From Ooceraea biroi (Eukaryota; Arthropoda; Insecta; Hymenoptera; Formicidae): a stretch of DNA of 64,000 nt. Below are positions 13,196 through 25,200 of this stretch, piece by piece. The stretch covers positions 4,154,001 to 4,218,000 of the forward strand of contig NC_039519.1 in NCBI RefSeq assembly GCF_003672135.1. The letters run 5' to 3'. Each line of letters begins with the position of its first letter. Positions within the stretch are counted from its first letter, which is position 1. The notes under the pieces were generated by a model. It searched no databases. It had not been told where the DNA came from and saw only the letters and a program-made list of their open reading frames with translations. A program made the position numbers and the translations under genes.

Positions 13196-15524
13196 TAGTT
13201 AAATAAGTACTGCTGATTTTATGTGCATTCATCGTCGTCTTTGAGTAATTATCGCAGTAATATTAATAACTGTCGTGCAAATCAGTGAATTTTATTATCT
13301 GGCCTAGAATGTGTATCTCAGCTCCTTTTTCTTGGTACTTGTATTGCTCCCGCGGAGCAATGTCCTACATCGTTGTACGTGCTTTATCTAGTTAGGTATT
13401 ATCTTTTGTCTCGGCCATCGTAAGTAAGAGAAGTCGTGTTTCATAATAATCACGTCGGAACGATGAAAAGTCGAACGGCATCTGGATAAGTCACCTCGAC
13501 ATAATTTCACACACCAGTTTCTAGTTAGGACTTGATGCTTATCGAAGCATCAACAAATAGAAGAAAGAGACTTGCTTTTCAGATATCAAGTCTCATATTA
13601 TAATATTTTCTGCTCGCATGTAAGCTGAAAAAACACCTAATGCAACAAAGAGGAAGAATTTAATAGCGCTACAAAGTTTATTTCATGAATACATTTTTCA
13701 TCACTCATAGGTAATTAAGAACACACTCTTTGATACTGTCATCGCATCAAGTCAGCAGCATGTAATATATCATGAATGACACAAATGAAAAAAGAGTCAA
13801 ACATATGTAACACATTTCGTGAAGCAACGAAATTACAGCCTTGAACGGACAGATAGGAGAAACGAAGCGTAGATACCAAAGAACCATCTGAGACATAGAA
13901 ACGCCGTAAAATGTAGCCTCGGCCAACTTAGACGTAAGTAAACGACGTTTGTCGTTTGTCAGTAATTCTTGAGGGAAGACAAAGAGCGCAATAGAAAAAC
14001 TAGAAGAAGAAAAAGGAAGACAGATAGAAAGCAAGGCTGATTTTTCATTCGATTGTCTGCTCACGTAATTGTCGTCAATAGAATTGGATGTAAAAGCAAC
14101 AAAGACCAGAAAACCAGAGAAACCGTTATATTTAAGCGATTTTTCGTATTTTTATTTTTATTATTTTCTCTTTATTACTATTAATTTATATTACTCTCTC
14201 TACCTTGCATAATCAGCGTCACTAAATTAGCATATCGAGATTATGCTATAATCTCGATATCCAGATGATGTTACGACGCAAGTATGACATATCTTTTTCA
14301 CCAATTCGCTTCCTTTCTGGATTGCGAATGACGAATCTCAGTCTCCGTTCGAATCGCGTTATGTCGCGTTATTATGCAACAATAAATATGCAGATACGAG
14401 ACGCCGTAAATCATCGATTTTACGCGCGCTGGGAGAACTGCAGGAAACGATTGACGTTCACATTTTACGGGTTGCATCCAAGGTCGGCGATAAAATCAGT
14501 GGTATCTCGCGAAACCGTATCACTAATAAAAGTTTCAGACTCGCGGTCTCGGGAGGAGATTCGAGATCCGGAAGGACCGGGCGTCGGAAAAACTCTTGCC
14601 AAACTCGCTGCAGTCCCTGCCATTTCTTCCTTTTCCTCAGAGAGCGGCCGAGAGGACAGCAATAACGGCCGTGGCATTATGAGGCGTTTACGAGGCCATT
14701 TACGAGCGGCCGCTCAGAAATTATTCGGGCTGTTAACGGCCACAATGCTGAGATTATGAGAGTTTTTGTGATGCTCTCCCTCAACCCTCTCTCGGCATTT
14801 TTTTCCCTGTCGTTACCACGATCTAAAGGAGGTTTCAGGAAGTTGCCTGAGTCTCTGCCGGAATTCAACCTTGTTCTCTTCTTCTCCGCTTCTTTCCCCC
14901 CCCCTCTTCTGCCCGTCCGTTTTGCTCAAGGAAACCGCCGCATTAACCGAGCCGATTTTCACTCGCTTACTCCTCCACTCTTTTCTTCGCTCGGTTTTTC
15001 TGGCAATTTTTTGCCAGTCGACCAGCCGAGACGAAGGACCGACGTTTCTCTTATCCTTGAGTCGCAAAGGGGATTAGAAATTCGCCTTCGGTGTGTGTGG
15101 ACGTGCGTGCGCGCTGTAAGGGCGCCGCACGCGAATAGAAAAAGGGAGAAACGGGTTTATTGCGCGCTGTGTACTGATACGATCGAGGAAATCGTACCAG
15201 TGAAATCGGGCTTTGCCACTTTGGCCCTGAGCTAAATTCGTCGTACAATCTTATCATTCTAATATAAACAATCCTTTAGAAAAAGAGTAAATGCATTGCC
15301 TTGTGAAAAAAAACTCTAAGCATGGCCTCCAGAAGCCTACATAAAGTTACTAATCGATTGCAAAGTTTGTCCTTCTTTGTGGCTTTGTCGAGACTTATCG
15401 ATGTTTTACGCTTTGTACGAAATTCTATGCTAATGTATGGGAATCCTTTTTGATGTTTATTAGTAAAAGATGGCATGTACGCGTATGCAAGAGAAAATAC
15501 AAATGGATATTTCCTTTTCTTATA
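13196..15524. other. No gene recognised
   Basis: Frames of 105-164 codons occur (13747-14064, 14265-14759, 14756-15235), but they overlap frames on the other strand and show no domain. A 29-base palindrome lies at 14232-14260. Confidence 0.55.
14232..14260. repeat. Perfect 13-bp inverted repeat (hairpin)
   Basis: ATATCGAGATTAT and its exact complement flank a 3-base spacer. There is no poly-T tract or gene end beside it. It may be a small palindrome without function. Confidence 0.7.
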
Positions 15525-16555
15525 CAGGGTGGGGCAATAACTATTACCACCTTAAATATCTTCGAATTTATAAGGTCCAGAGGAAAATTTATCTAATCAA
15601 AATTATACGGTACGAAGGGGGCTAACATATGGCGATACTCATTTTTGTCCTGGTGGAGGCGTTTCGAAGATATCAAGGTTACCTTCATTTTTTTAATGGG
15701 TTCGGTATGTTTTTTTTCCATAATTTCATAGAGGAGCTTAAAACAAGTACGGAACTCATGACACAAAATTATTGAACAAGATTAAATGTAAATGAAAACG
15801 ATAAAAAATACATTTTTATATTAAATGAAATTTACGTCTAAAAGATGTACGAAATGACGCTTTATTAGTATGCTTTGTCGGAATGTTTTGATTTTGACAT
15901 TCCTCATAAATGAGGATCAACTTGTTCTTCAAAGAAATCGATGATACATCGATGAAATAAACATTTGACGAACTTATCTATGAACCACTGTACATGATTA
16001 TCTTATCATGTGAAATTATATAAGAGTCAAATGGTCTTTTTAGAATGTTCAAGAACAACTAATTCAATCATGCGACAACGGATCATTGAAGCCCGTGCGT
16101 CAATAGCTCCCGACGTTATTAGAAGAGCAAGCCAATCAGTGATCAGAAGAATCCAGTGTTGTATTGATAGTAATGGCCATCACTTCGAACACCTTTTATA
16201 AACATTAATAATAAAATAAGAGATAAAACGTCACGTAATAAAATAACATAGTTGCATTAAAAAAAATGTATTTTTTATCGTTTTCATTTACATTTAATCT
16301 TGTTCAATAACTTTGTGTCATGAATTCCGTACTTGTTTTAAGCTCCTCTATAAAATTATGGAAAAAAAACATACCGAACCCATTTAAAAAAATGAAGGTG
16401 ACCTTGATATCTTCGAAGCGCCTCCACCAGGACAAAAATTATTATCGCCATATGTTAGTCCCCTTCGTACCGTATAATTTTGATTAGATAAATTTTTTTC
16501 TGGACCTTATAAATTCGAAGATATTTAAGGTGGTAATAGTTATTGCCCCACCCTG
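15525..16555 (+). mobile_element. Tc1/mariner-superfamily element with ~295-bp terminal inverted repeats
   Basis: Left arm 15525-15818 and right arm 16261-16555 are inverted copies beginning CAGGGTGGGGCAATAACTAT. Both ends are flanked by TA (15523-15524, 16556-16557). The ~440-bp centre keeps a short plus-strand tail of a transposase. This is an internally deleted derivative. The long arms would form a strong hairpin in a read-through transcript. Confidence 0.88.
16010..16201 (+). pseudogene. C-terminal remnant of an insect IS630/Tc1-type transposase
   Basis: The frame ends RIIEARASIAPDVIRRASQS, then VIRRIQCCIDSNGHHFEHLL and a stop. A tail of the form RI.EA.ASI.P.V, R.R...C.D.NG.HFEHLL is what I recall at the end of insect transposases that start with a DUF4817-type helix-turn-helix. 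The upstream catalytic domain is deleted, and the ATG used by the frame is not a true start. Located between the two long arms of the 15525-16555 element, near the right arm. Confidence 0.6.
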
Positions 16556-18464
16556 TATATCGTTTATGATATATTTTATCGGCACGCCTAAATCGCGCAT
16601 AAATACCGATTTTAGCGCAATGCGCTATTTGCTTAACGGTTACTTTCACGCGAGAGGTACCGGGCGGATATATCGCGCAGATATATCTAAGCTCCGCTCC
16701 CACCTCTTTGCCTCCGGGTGGTGAAATGGGAGCAAGGTCCAGAGAGTTAGGAAGAGGCTGCTAAGATGCAATAAGTGGCTCTCAGCCAAGCGGTTGGCCA
16801 AGTGACTGACTCGCGGGAGAATAAATCGCCCCGCGAACTGATCCGGGCCAACGTGATATCGGCGCGCGAATCTCCCTCGATCGAGGCTCGGCTCGAGATT
16901 TTCCGCGATTCCAAGAAGCCCCTTCGCTGAACCTATCCAGATCATCACGGATTCACGGAAAAGCTCTGGAAAGCGCGGAAAACCGCTTATTAACGTCGCG
17001 TTCACATCGAAGAGAACTGTCAGGAATTAAAACATCTCGATATACGTCCAATCACCTGAGAATATCTCTCGCATGAAAAGTAAAGATTGTTCGCAGACGT
17101 GATTTGGAAGGGGGTTAATTAATTTGATGACGATTTAATGAGCGTCAGCCGATCGTTTCACAAAAGAGACGAAGAAAAGGGAGCCTTTCCATCGCTTCCA
17201 CTCGCCAGGATGTGTTTATTCGTGCTCGCGGCAAAAAGAGAGTGCCGTTTCCTCCGCGGCCACTTCCTCCCGATGAGCCTCCAGGAAGCCTTCCTCCTCG
17301 TTTCCCACCCAGGGGCACCTCCGCCCGTGCGAGCTTCTACCACCTCGTCCTCTCTTTGCTTGTCGTCGCCCTTCTCACCATGTCTCGACAACGGTGGCGA
17401 CGCAGACCGCTACGGGGAACGTTTGGTTACTTTACTTTCAATTTCGTTTCGCCGGCACTCTCTTTCTCTCTCTCTTTCTCTCACGGCGCTCCGGCGGTTG
17501 AGAAAATTACGTAAGCGGGCAAGCGAGGTCCGCGCAGCGGGTAGGCGGGAGAAGGCCGGTCGCGAGAGAGTCGTGTCGAAATAATAGTGGCTACTCTTAT
17601 TATATGCTTGCTGCCAGCGCTAGCTCCGTATCTCAGGATTTCGCCGATGATCGCACGCGAAAAAAAGAGAAAAGGGATTAAGAAGCGCAGCGCGGGTGTA
17701 CGCACGAACGGGTATAGAGCTAATGTAACCGACGTATAGCTAATTACATGCAATGCAGGTAATTATACACGTGCACGTGTAATCTCTTCATTTGTGGCTT
17801 TCGCAAGCTGGTTCCCCACAAAGCTCGAAGTCTTACTCGAAGAATAACACGCAAATCAAAGTGCTCTTATGAGAACCAAGAGTACGAATTACAACGCACA
17901 GGAAACGCTCTCTCAGCCATCGTTTTGCAGGAATTCGCCCTTAATCCACGAGGTTGAAACAGATCTGGCAGAGCAGGCAGGCACGATATGGGTCGAGACG
18001 CAAGGTTGCCTCGCGTTTTACCGTACTTTGTGGCCGCTCGCAGTAGCGCTAACGCGGCCCAAAGAGTGTCGCACACGACGCATTTAGAAGCGATGCTCCC
18101 GTTTCGAATCGAGAGTTAAGGTCGGTCTCGAAGCTCTCGCCTCGTCAGCCTCCTAGAGACGTAACGGCGAGCGCACCCTCGGAGCTAATGCTCCTCATTG
18201 AATGCCGCGACTCGGATTAACCGGGATTACTGAAAGCGGCGCTTGTTGCGCTACCGTCATTTTTTACCACTGATAATATCTGCAATTGGATGGTGCCCCA
18301 CTTTTAGAAAATGCGTGACGGGATCCGTGCTTGCACAGGCCGCGCAGTGCGGTTAATTGCTTACAGAGTTATTGCACGGCTTGTCTCGCATCCACCGAGA
18401 AATTATCGTCGCAGTGTGGTATCAAAAGCACACAAGGTGATTTTCTAATATTGTTTTTATTATA
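16556..18464. other. No gene recognised
   Basis: CpG-rich DNA around 17130-17600 with long but anonymous frames and a CT-rich run near 17460-17480. Confidence 0.55.
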
Positions 18465-19280
18465 CACCCTCAGAAAGGATTTCTGATAACAAGACGAAAA
18501 ATATTCTTGACTAATTTAATCGTATTACAAGTATAAAAAATGTGAAAATTAAACAATTTTTAATTTAAATCAGTAATTTCTATTCTTCTCTCTCGAATTA
18601 AATAAGATTGTCTTACTGTCTCGAGACAAGAGTAACATGTACAAATTTATGCTTATATATTCTTCTATGTAGAATAATTTGATATTAGCGCCACTTTATA
18701 GTAGGCTTTGTCCATGTCGACGCATCATTTTCTCACAGTCGCTCGTCGACTCGGCGCTTCTGCGTCCTTTATTCCGATAAAACGGCCAATATTTATGTGT
18801 TGCAATCGAAAATCGGGAAAATGTTTCTGTTATTTACAATGCAAGAAATATTAAAAGATATGGAAATGTAAGTATATACAATATACTTACTTGAGAAATA
18901 AGATTCGAGATAAGACATTTCCACTTATTCATTGTAAATAACAGAAACACTTTCCCGATTTTCGATTGCAACACATAAATATTGGCCGTTTTGTGCAGAT
19001 TCTACAAATTCTCTTAGAAGAATAGAATAAGATGTCTTTTAGATCTCACAATATTCTGAAATCAAGAATATTTTGAACTTGCTACAAATTTTTACCTAAA
19101 TCCTTCTGAGAAAATTAATGAGATAGCACCAAGATTATTTGAATCTAGATTTTAGAATTTTCTATTCAAGAATAAAATATGCTTCTTTTCAATAATAAAT
19201 ATGATTGTCGCTATAGCGATCTTATTTTATGATGGATTAAAGAGTAATAGCATTAAGTCCAGAAATCTTTTCTGTGGGTG
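18465..19280 (-). mobile_element. 816-bp inverted-repeat DNA element, copy B (inverted relative to copy A)
   Basis: It matches 6081-6900 in reverse complement along the full length. Terminal repeats are CACCCTCAGAAAGGATTTCT and the complement of CACCCACAGAAAAGATTTCT. Flanks are TATA on both sides (18461-18464, 19281-19284), a perfect 4-bp target duplication. It contains the same nested palindrome (18779-18992). No transposase frame. Confidence 0.85.
18779..18992. repeat. Nested fold-back palindrome in copy B
   Basis: Same arms as 6369-6586 (AAAACGGCCAATATTTATGT and complement). Its presence at the same place in both copies shows it was part of the element before the two insertions. Confidence 0.85.
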
Positions 19281-22200
19281 TATAACATATATAGCACGCA
19301 GAGGTATTCTCTAATGTTCATCTCCGGGTAATTAAAGATAAAGCGTTGATCCTTAGTTACATATTGTTGGAACGTTTTTTGACGAACGTACACTTGGTCC
19401 GTTTGGAGCATGGTCACTATAAGGGGTTAATGGGACAAGAAGCAAGATGTCGGAAACGAGGAAGAGACGTCTTCTTTCTCTCTCTCTCCCACGAACATTG
19501 TGCGTACGGCCCTGTCGTAATCAGACAGGCTGTCGCAACCGCGCGCGGTGCGTGAATACGCGTGTCCCTCGGTTCACGCAGCCGGCGTGCACAAGCGCGT
19601 ATAAGCGCGTGCAAGCCACTATTTATAGAAACGACGAAGACGAAGACACAAGCAGAAGTCAAGGAAGGTGGAAGGCCAAGAAGAAAGCACGCCGCGACCC
19701 CAATTTTCCCCGGCTGGCGGGGAATCTATCCGTTGATCTATTTTTTTCGTCTAATCCGTTTATCAACATTCGGACAGATATAGCCGTCGCTCTAAAAAAC
19801 CTCCTCGGTCAGTCTAAAGATAAAGAGCGTTCCGCTGTCGATGCAGATACAATGTAGAAATATGCAGAAATGTTTCTCGGTAATAGCTGAATCGTTACGA
19901 ACGATGGTGTAATAATGTAAACAGCGTGATTAATGGGGCTTGTGCTGTAATCGCACATTCTTTAATAAGATGTAAAGCACAAGTTCTCTTTCTCTCTCTC
20001 TCTCTTCTTCCATCGATATTATCATATCGAATATAATTAATACTATATTCTTGAAGATCCGAATAAGCTGAAATAAATTGTTTTAAAGGGGATAATAGCA
20101 AAGGAATCAAAGGATCGCACGTGACAATAAAATGTGTGTCAATGGCACGGTGTGGAAAGCGAAATATATCAAATATCTGGATACATCTGCGTACATGCGA
20201 CAAGATACACAGAACGTCGAGTAGATAGGATCAGAATCAGATATCTAATCTGACACGCTAGTTGAAAACTATTTCGAGTCGCGTTATAGTTGCGTTCATG
20301 TAGGAAATCTGGTTTAACACTCTCCAATGAGGCGTACCAGTTCTTGTCGAGGAATCGGAAAATCGGGGAACGGCCGAACTGCCGTGGTCAATCGAGAAAG
20401 AGCGAAATAGGATTGCGCCCGATGGCCTGACCTGTTTTTCCCTGTACAATTGCATAAACGCACTCGCTGCATAAGCTCACACGCTTATTTTTAGATGAGG
20501 AAGGTCGGGAAGAAAGCGCCTAGACCGTTTGACCGTTTGGCAGAGGCAGCTGCTGAGCAATCATGACGGGTCACTAATAATATCACCCAAGCGTTGTGTA
20601 ACGATATTCGTTGCGTATCAAAGGAGGGAAACAATATCGCTTTCCATCGCAGAAAATATCACGACCGCGTTGCGCCTTTCTACGTTCTTGAGGACAAGTC
20701 CTACAGTCCATGGGTATCGATTATTGCACATGTGATTAACACTCATCGATCTATCTATCATCGTAATGAAATGAATAGAGACACGAGTAGGTCCAGCACT
20801 AGAATTATATAAGTTTTTATGAAAAAGATCAATGTCTCTTCATGGTTGAAAGTATTTCTCCCGGGAGAGGCTGCATAAAAAGTTGCATTGTCTGAATACA
20901 CATGTACCAGAAATGTGTATTTTTAATTTAATTGTTTTAATTTTTTAAATTGAAATTTTGTGTAATTTCGAGTGCAGGCTTCTGTCGCTCGCCGGTTGTC
21001 GAAACTATCAACCAACCGTTTTGTCGTTTGTCGCTGACCTATTTCCCGGAGCGAGCAGAAACGTTTCACGCCCGTTAAAGCTCGCACGCACCCGCGTGCG
21101 TGATGCACACACTTGTATGTGTGCGCGTAGAGGCGGGCACGCACATTCGTGTATTTATAGGCAAGGAGGAAGGTCGCGAAGAAAGCGCGGCTAGACGCGC
21201 GATTCGTTTCGACATCGTTTCCGGCGCTGACCCATTTCGTCCCCGATTCTTTTCGACATCGCCGTAGTCAGTACTCTGACCCACTTTGTGCCTTCGTGCG
21301 ATGGTCTCACGTACTCTCATTGCCACCGCAATCGTCGCTTCCACCGAGCATCGGGGCGATACGCTCTGCTCACGTTTCCCTAATTTGTCGATCCGGGAAT
21401 GTAGCAAGAATAAAGCGGCGGCAATTTGGGAAGCGATGAAAATTTTCCGAGTTATTAATTATTCTTCCGAAAAAAATATAACTAATAAATATTTCTTCTA
21501 TACTAAAATTATTTTGGCTGAACGGTTATTCATCTTGAAATAAGATTATTAAAAGATTTGACAAATTTATAATTTATTAACAAAGGGTTAATTACATAAT
21601 TATATTAATTGTAAATTTCTCAAAGGAGGAGCTTTTTTTAAAGAAAGAATCAACGCTCTAGAAATTGGATTGATTTGTATTAAATCATTGATCGATCGAT
21701 CGGATGAACCTGTCCATCTTATACGCGCTGCCTGAATGATTCATGCGGGATGATCATCATGGCAAAGCGGTATAAGCGCGGCTTAACTGGCTGAGCGAAC
21801 AAAATATTTCTGGAGCAGTCGTTAAAACGTCGCGAGTAAATAAAGCAGTCGAATATCTGGCCCGCCTGAAGAGAAGGAAAGCAGATGGTATAATTCTCTC
21901 TTTTTCTCCGCACGCACGTACACACGTACACATACACACATGCCCATAGCTTTGGTCACAGCACTCGGCGACCTATTTTCGTGACAATCATGAACACATT
22001 TCTACGTGGCCACGCGCTCACGCATAATGACTGCAGCTAGACTATCGCGCTGGAAATGTGTCTTGTAATCAAGAGACGCGTGATCTTATGGCCTGGTACA
22101 GTCGTGAAACAGTGCGGTGGATACATTTCGTTGTCGTAAAACGATCATTTTTATTGAGACAAAAGTCATCAAGAAAAACGATTGAGATGAAGGCCGATCG

Positions 22201-25200
22201 AAAGAAAACTTTTGCGAAATATCGTCTATGTAAATGTATTAGACATGATATGTATTTTGAAATATTATACTTCCAAAATTGATACGAACTTTGTAAAGCA
22301 GTACCTCGTTTAATCCGTATGTACTTGCAAGAATATCAGGCGTATTCATTTTCTAAGTTTTTCCGTAAAATGTAATATGTAATGCAAAGTACTGAATGTG
22401 CAAGTAGACAAGTAAAGTTGGATGTTCTGACCATACCCAAACTTGAATAATACATAGATAAGTATACTTACAAAAGTTTAAATTTCTTCAGGCATGTTTT
22501 ACAGAGGAATGTGAAAAGACGACAAACGTTCTATTTTTCCGAAAAGAAATTTGTCGTATAAAGGAAAAAGAACTGTCGTTTTATTCTGCGAGCTACACTC
22601 GCTGGACGCGTGACTACTTTGTGTTCTATTTTATGCAAATTACAGTTCGGAAATTTAATGGCAGAGCGATAAGATTGACAATGTTGCTTTTATGCTATCT
22701 TCAAGATGACCTCATCCTTATAACATGACAATATTGGCATAGATATTTCGCGCACAATGACTTTAAGCGCTTTCTAAAAGTGTCTTACGGTTGCTTCGTC
22801 ATGCATACAATTGCATTTTACATAAGGCCACAAATTGTAGCGCATTTGTGCAACATTGCAATGGCTAAATACATTTTCATATGTAACATTGCCAAGTTAC
22901 GCACGAATATGTTATATTAAAATATTTTCACATTTCGCCGCAACAAAAATGTATCACGTAGGCAGATTACGTCGGCACGTATTATAACAAATCGATCTAA
23001 TATTTTATTCTCTTACAATATAAGTTTTTCTTGAAAAGTCTTTCCTAGAAAAATAATTTAAAACGTCGCTCAAACATTAGTTACGACAATTTCGTGTTGA
23101 AGCTGTGCGTCCCTTTAAGTTATTTCATGCATTAAGTTATTTTAAAAATTATTAATTCTAAACTTATTTAATACAATAATTAAGTTGATTATACAATTCG
23201 TTTGTGTCTTATAATTGTTTAGTTACACACACGTATGATTATATTAAAGTTCTACCAGTAAAGCTCGCTTATATAATGGTTTGCAATTATGTAGCGAGCG
23301 TCGTTACGCAACGTTCCTATAAAACTTGGAAAAGAGCGGACGCGATATGAAATGCTACATTCTAACAAAATGTGATTAAAAACTCTAGGTGGAATGATAA
23401 AAGGTAACGTTGATAAGAAATTGTCACACGCCATAAACGATGTCCCGCTGTGGTTATACGTTCATAGTTTGTGATAAGGCAACATTTTACTGGGTTTCGC
23501 GTCGTTATCATATTGCACATGTATGGTAGTTAGGCCATAAATGACTCAGTAATTAACGTAAATGATAATGCGTTACATTATAAGTAATCATCTTATAGGT
23601 AATCATGAATTTGCGCAGTATAGCACGTGCCCTATCCTGCAACTTAACTATTTATTTATTCATGCTACATGTATATCAAATTTGATGCAAAGTAACATTA
23701 ACGACTTTTTATTCTGTGTTAGATATTATTAATCACCGACTTTAGTTGTATGCATCCAAAACGTTATGCAAACTATATGCAAACTTGAGAATGACATATT
23801 GAGAATGACAAGAAAAATATAAGGTCGTCCATTTTATCAATGTGAAAAACAAGATACATTTTGTAATAATAAAAAAAAGTTAATTCTCAGGTACTTATTT
23901 AAATATTAATGTAAAACTCACATCGCAAAATTATATCCTGTTGCAAATTGAAATCAGAATACACGATTAATGTAAACTTTATACATCTACAGTCTTTTAA
24001 AAAATGCGACAATAATATAGAATTAAGTATCCAGTTCACGTAAGTGTTGCACAGAAAAATTCGTTCGTTGTTCGTACCGCTTGTGGCCTACGCACAAATT
24101 TATGGAAACCTCAAAGGCTGTTCATTGGTAGCAAGTTATGCTATGTAGACAAATAGTTTACAAAATACCACAATTAACTATAATTTATGGTCTCCGGAAT
24201 CAGATTTTCCACGCGTCGGTCTGTCAATACTGTCGGCGTCACCTTTATATATTTTGCACAATACTATTCCAGACCAGTCACATTTTTTGCTTTAGTGATG
24301 CGTAGCAACGCATGGTGCATGGCTGTTGTTACTTCAAATGAAATAAATTGCTGTCGTTGTGTCGGTAGCTGAGGTGGACCTTGTTCGAGAAGATCACGAG
24401 AGAAATTTGAGCAGGAAGAAGAGCGGGCGCAGACGTCGATGGATGTCTTTTCTTCCTGCTCACGGTATAACGCATCAAGGTCTACATAAGAGAAATGAGC
24501 AAAGTGAAAAGACTGAAATAATATGCAAATCATTTGTAAATCAGGTCAAACACGTGGCGCTAACACGGAATCGTTGCACCGCGTCCCTATGGCGTTCCTC
24601 GGGGGAACACGCACCTCGCAGGAGTCCGTATTTCCGACAAAACGAAGAGAAATATGCTACCACGGGGGGTTAATAATGTTTGGATCTCAAGGTATCCGTA
24701 TCGAAGGACCAAGGGTTGGGTCGCCTAATCGTGGGAAGCACGCATTCCAATTGGTGGACATTATACATCAATACTCTTCTTTATATTCGAACGAACTAGT
24801 GAAAACAGGAGATAATTTGATCATTTATTAATGTAATCGACGAAGAACCAATGGAACCGTCGACTTTCCATTAATTAATTTGTTTATTACTTCTCATTAT
24901 CAGAGTCGGACGATGTCGTTGCGCTGAAATAATCTCCCGAGAATTTCTACGCAATTTCGAAATCCTTCAAGCTACTGTTTAATCGAACAAGCATTATTTT
25001 CGCGTGTCTGACAATACTATCGACCTGTCGAATTCAGAACCCTCGAAATACACATGTACTCGCACGGGGCGGACCGTGCCCTCGCCTCTCGACGAGAAGG
25101 GTGCCCCGCCAGCTAAGAAACTGGCGCGTTTATTTATAACGTTTAAAGAGAAGCAGACGCGGAGAGCGCGCGCGCCGTGTGCACGTATGCGTGCCTACGC

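Noticed and set aside
14265..14759. Plus-strand frame of 164 codons
   Set aside because: No recognisable motif, overlaps a frame on the other strand, no splice or family support.
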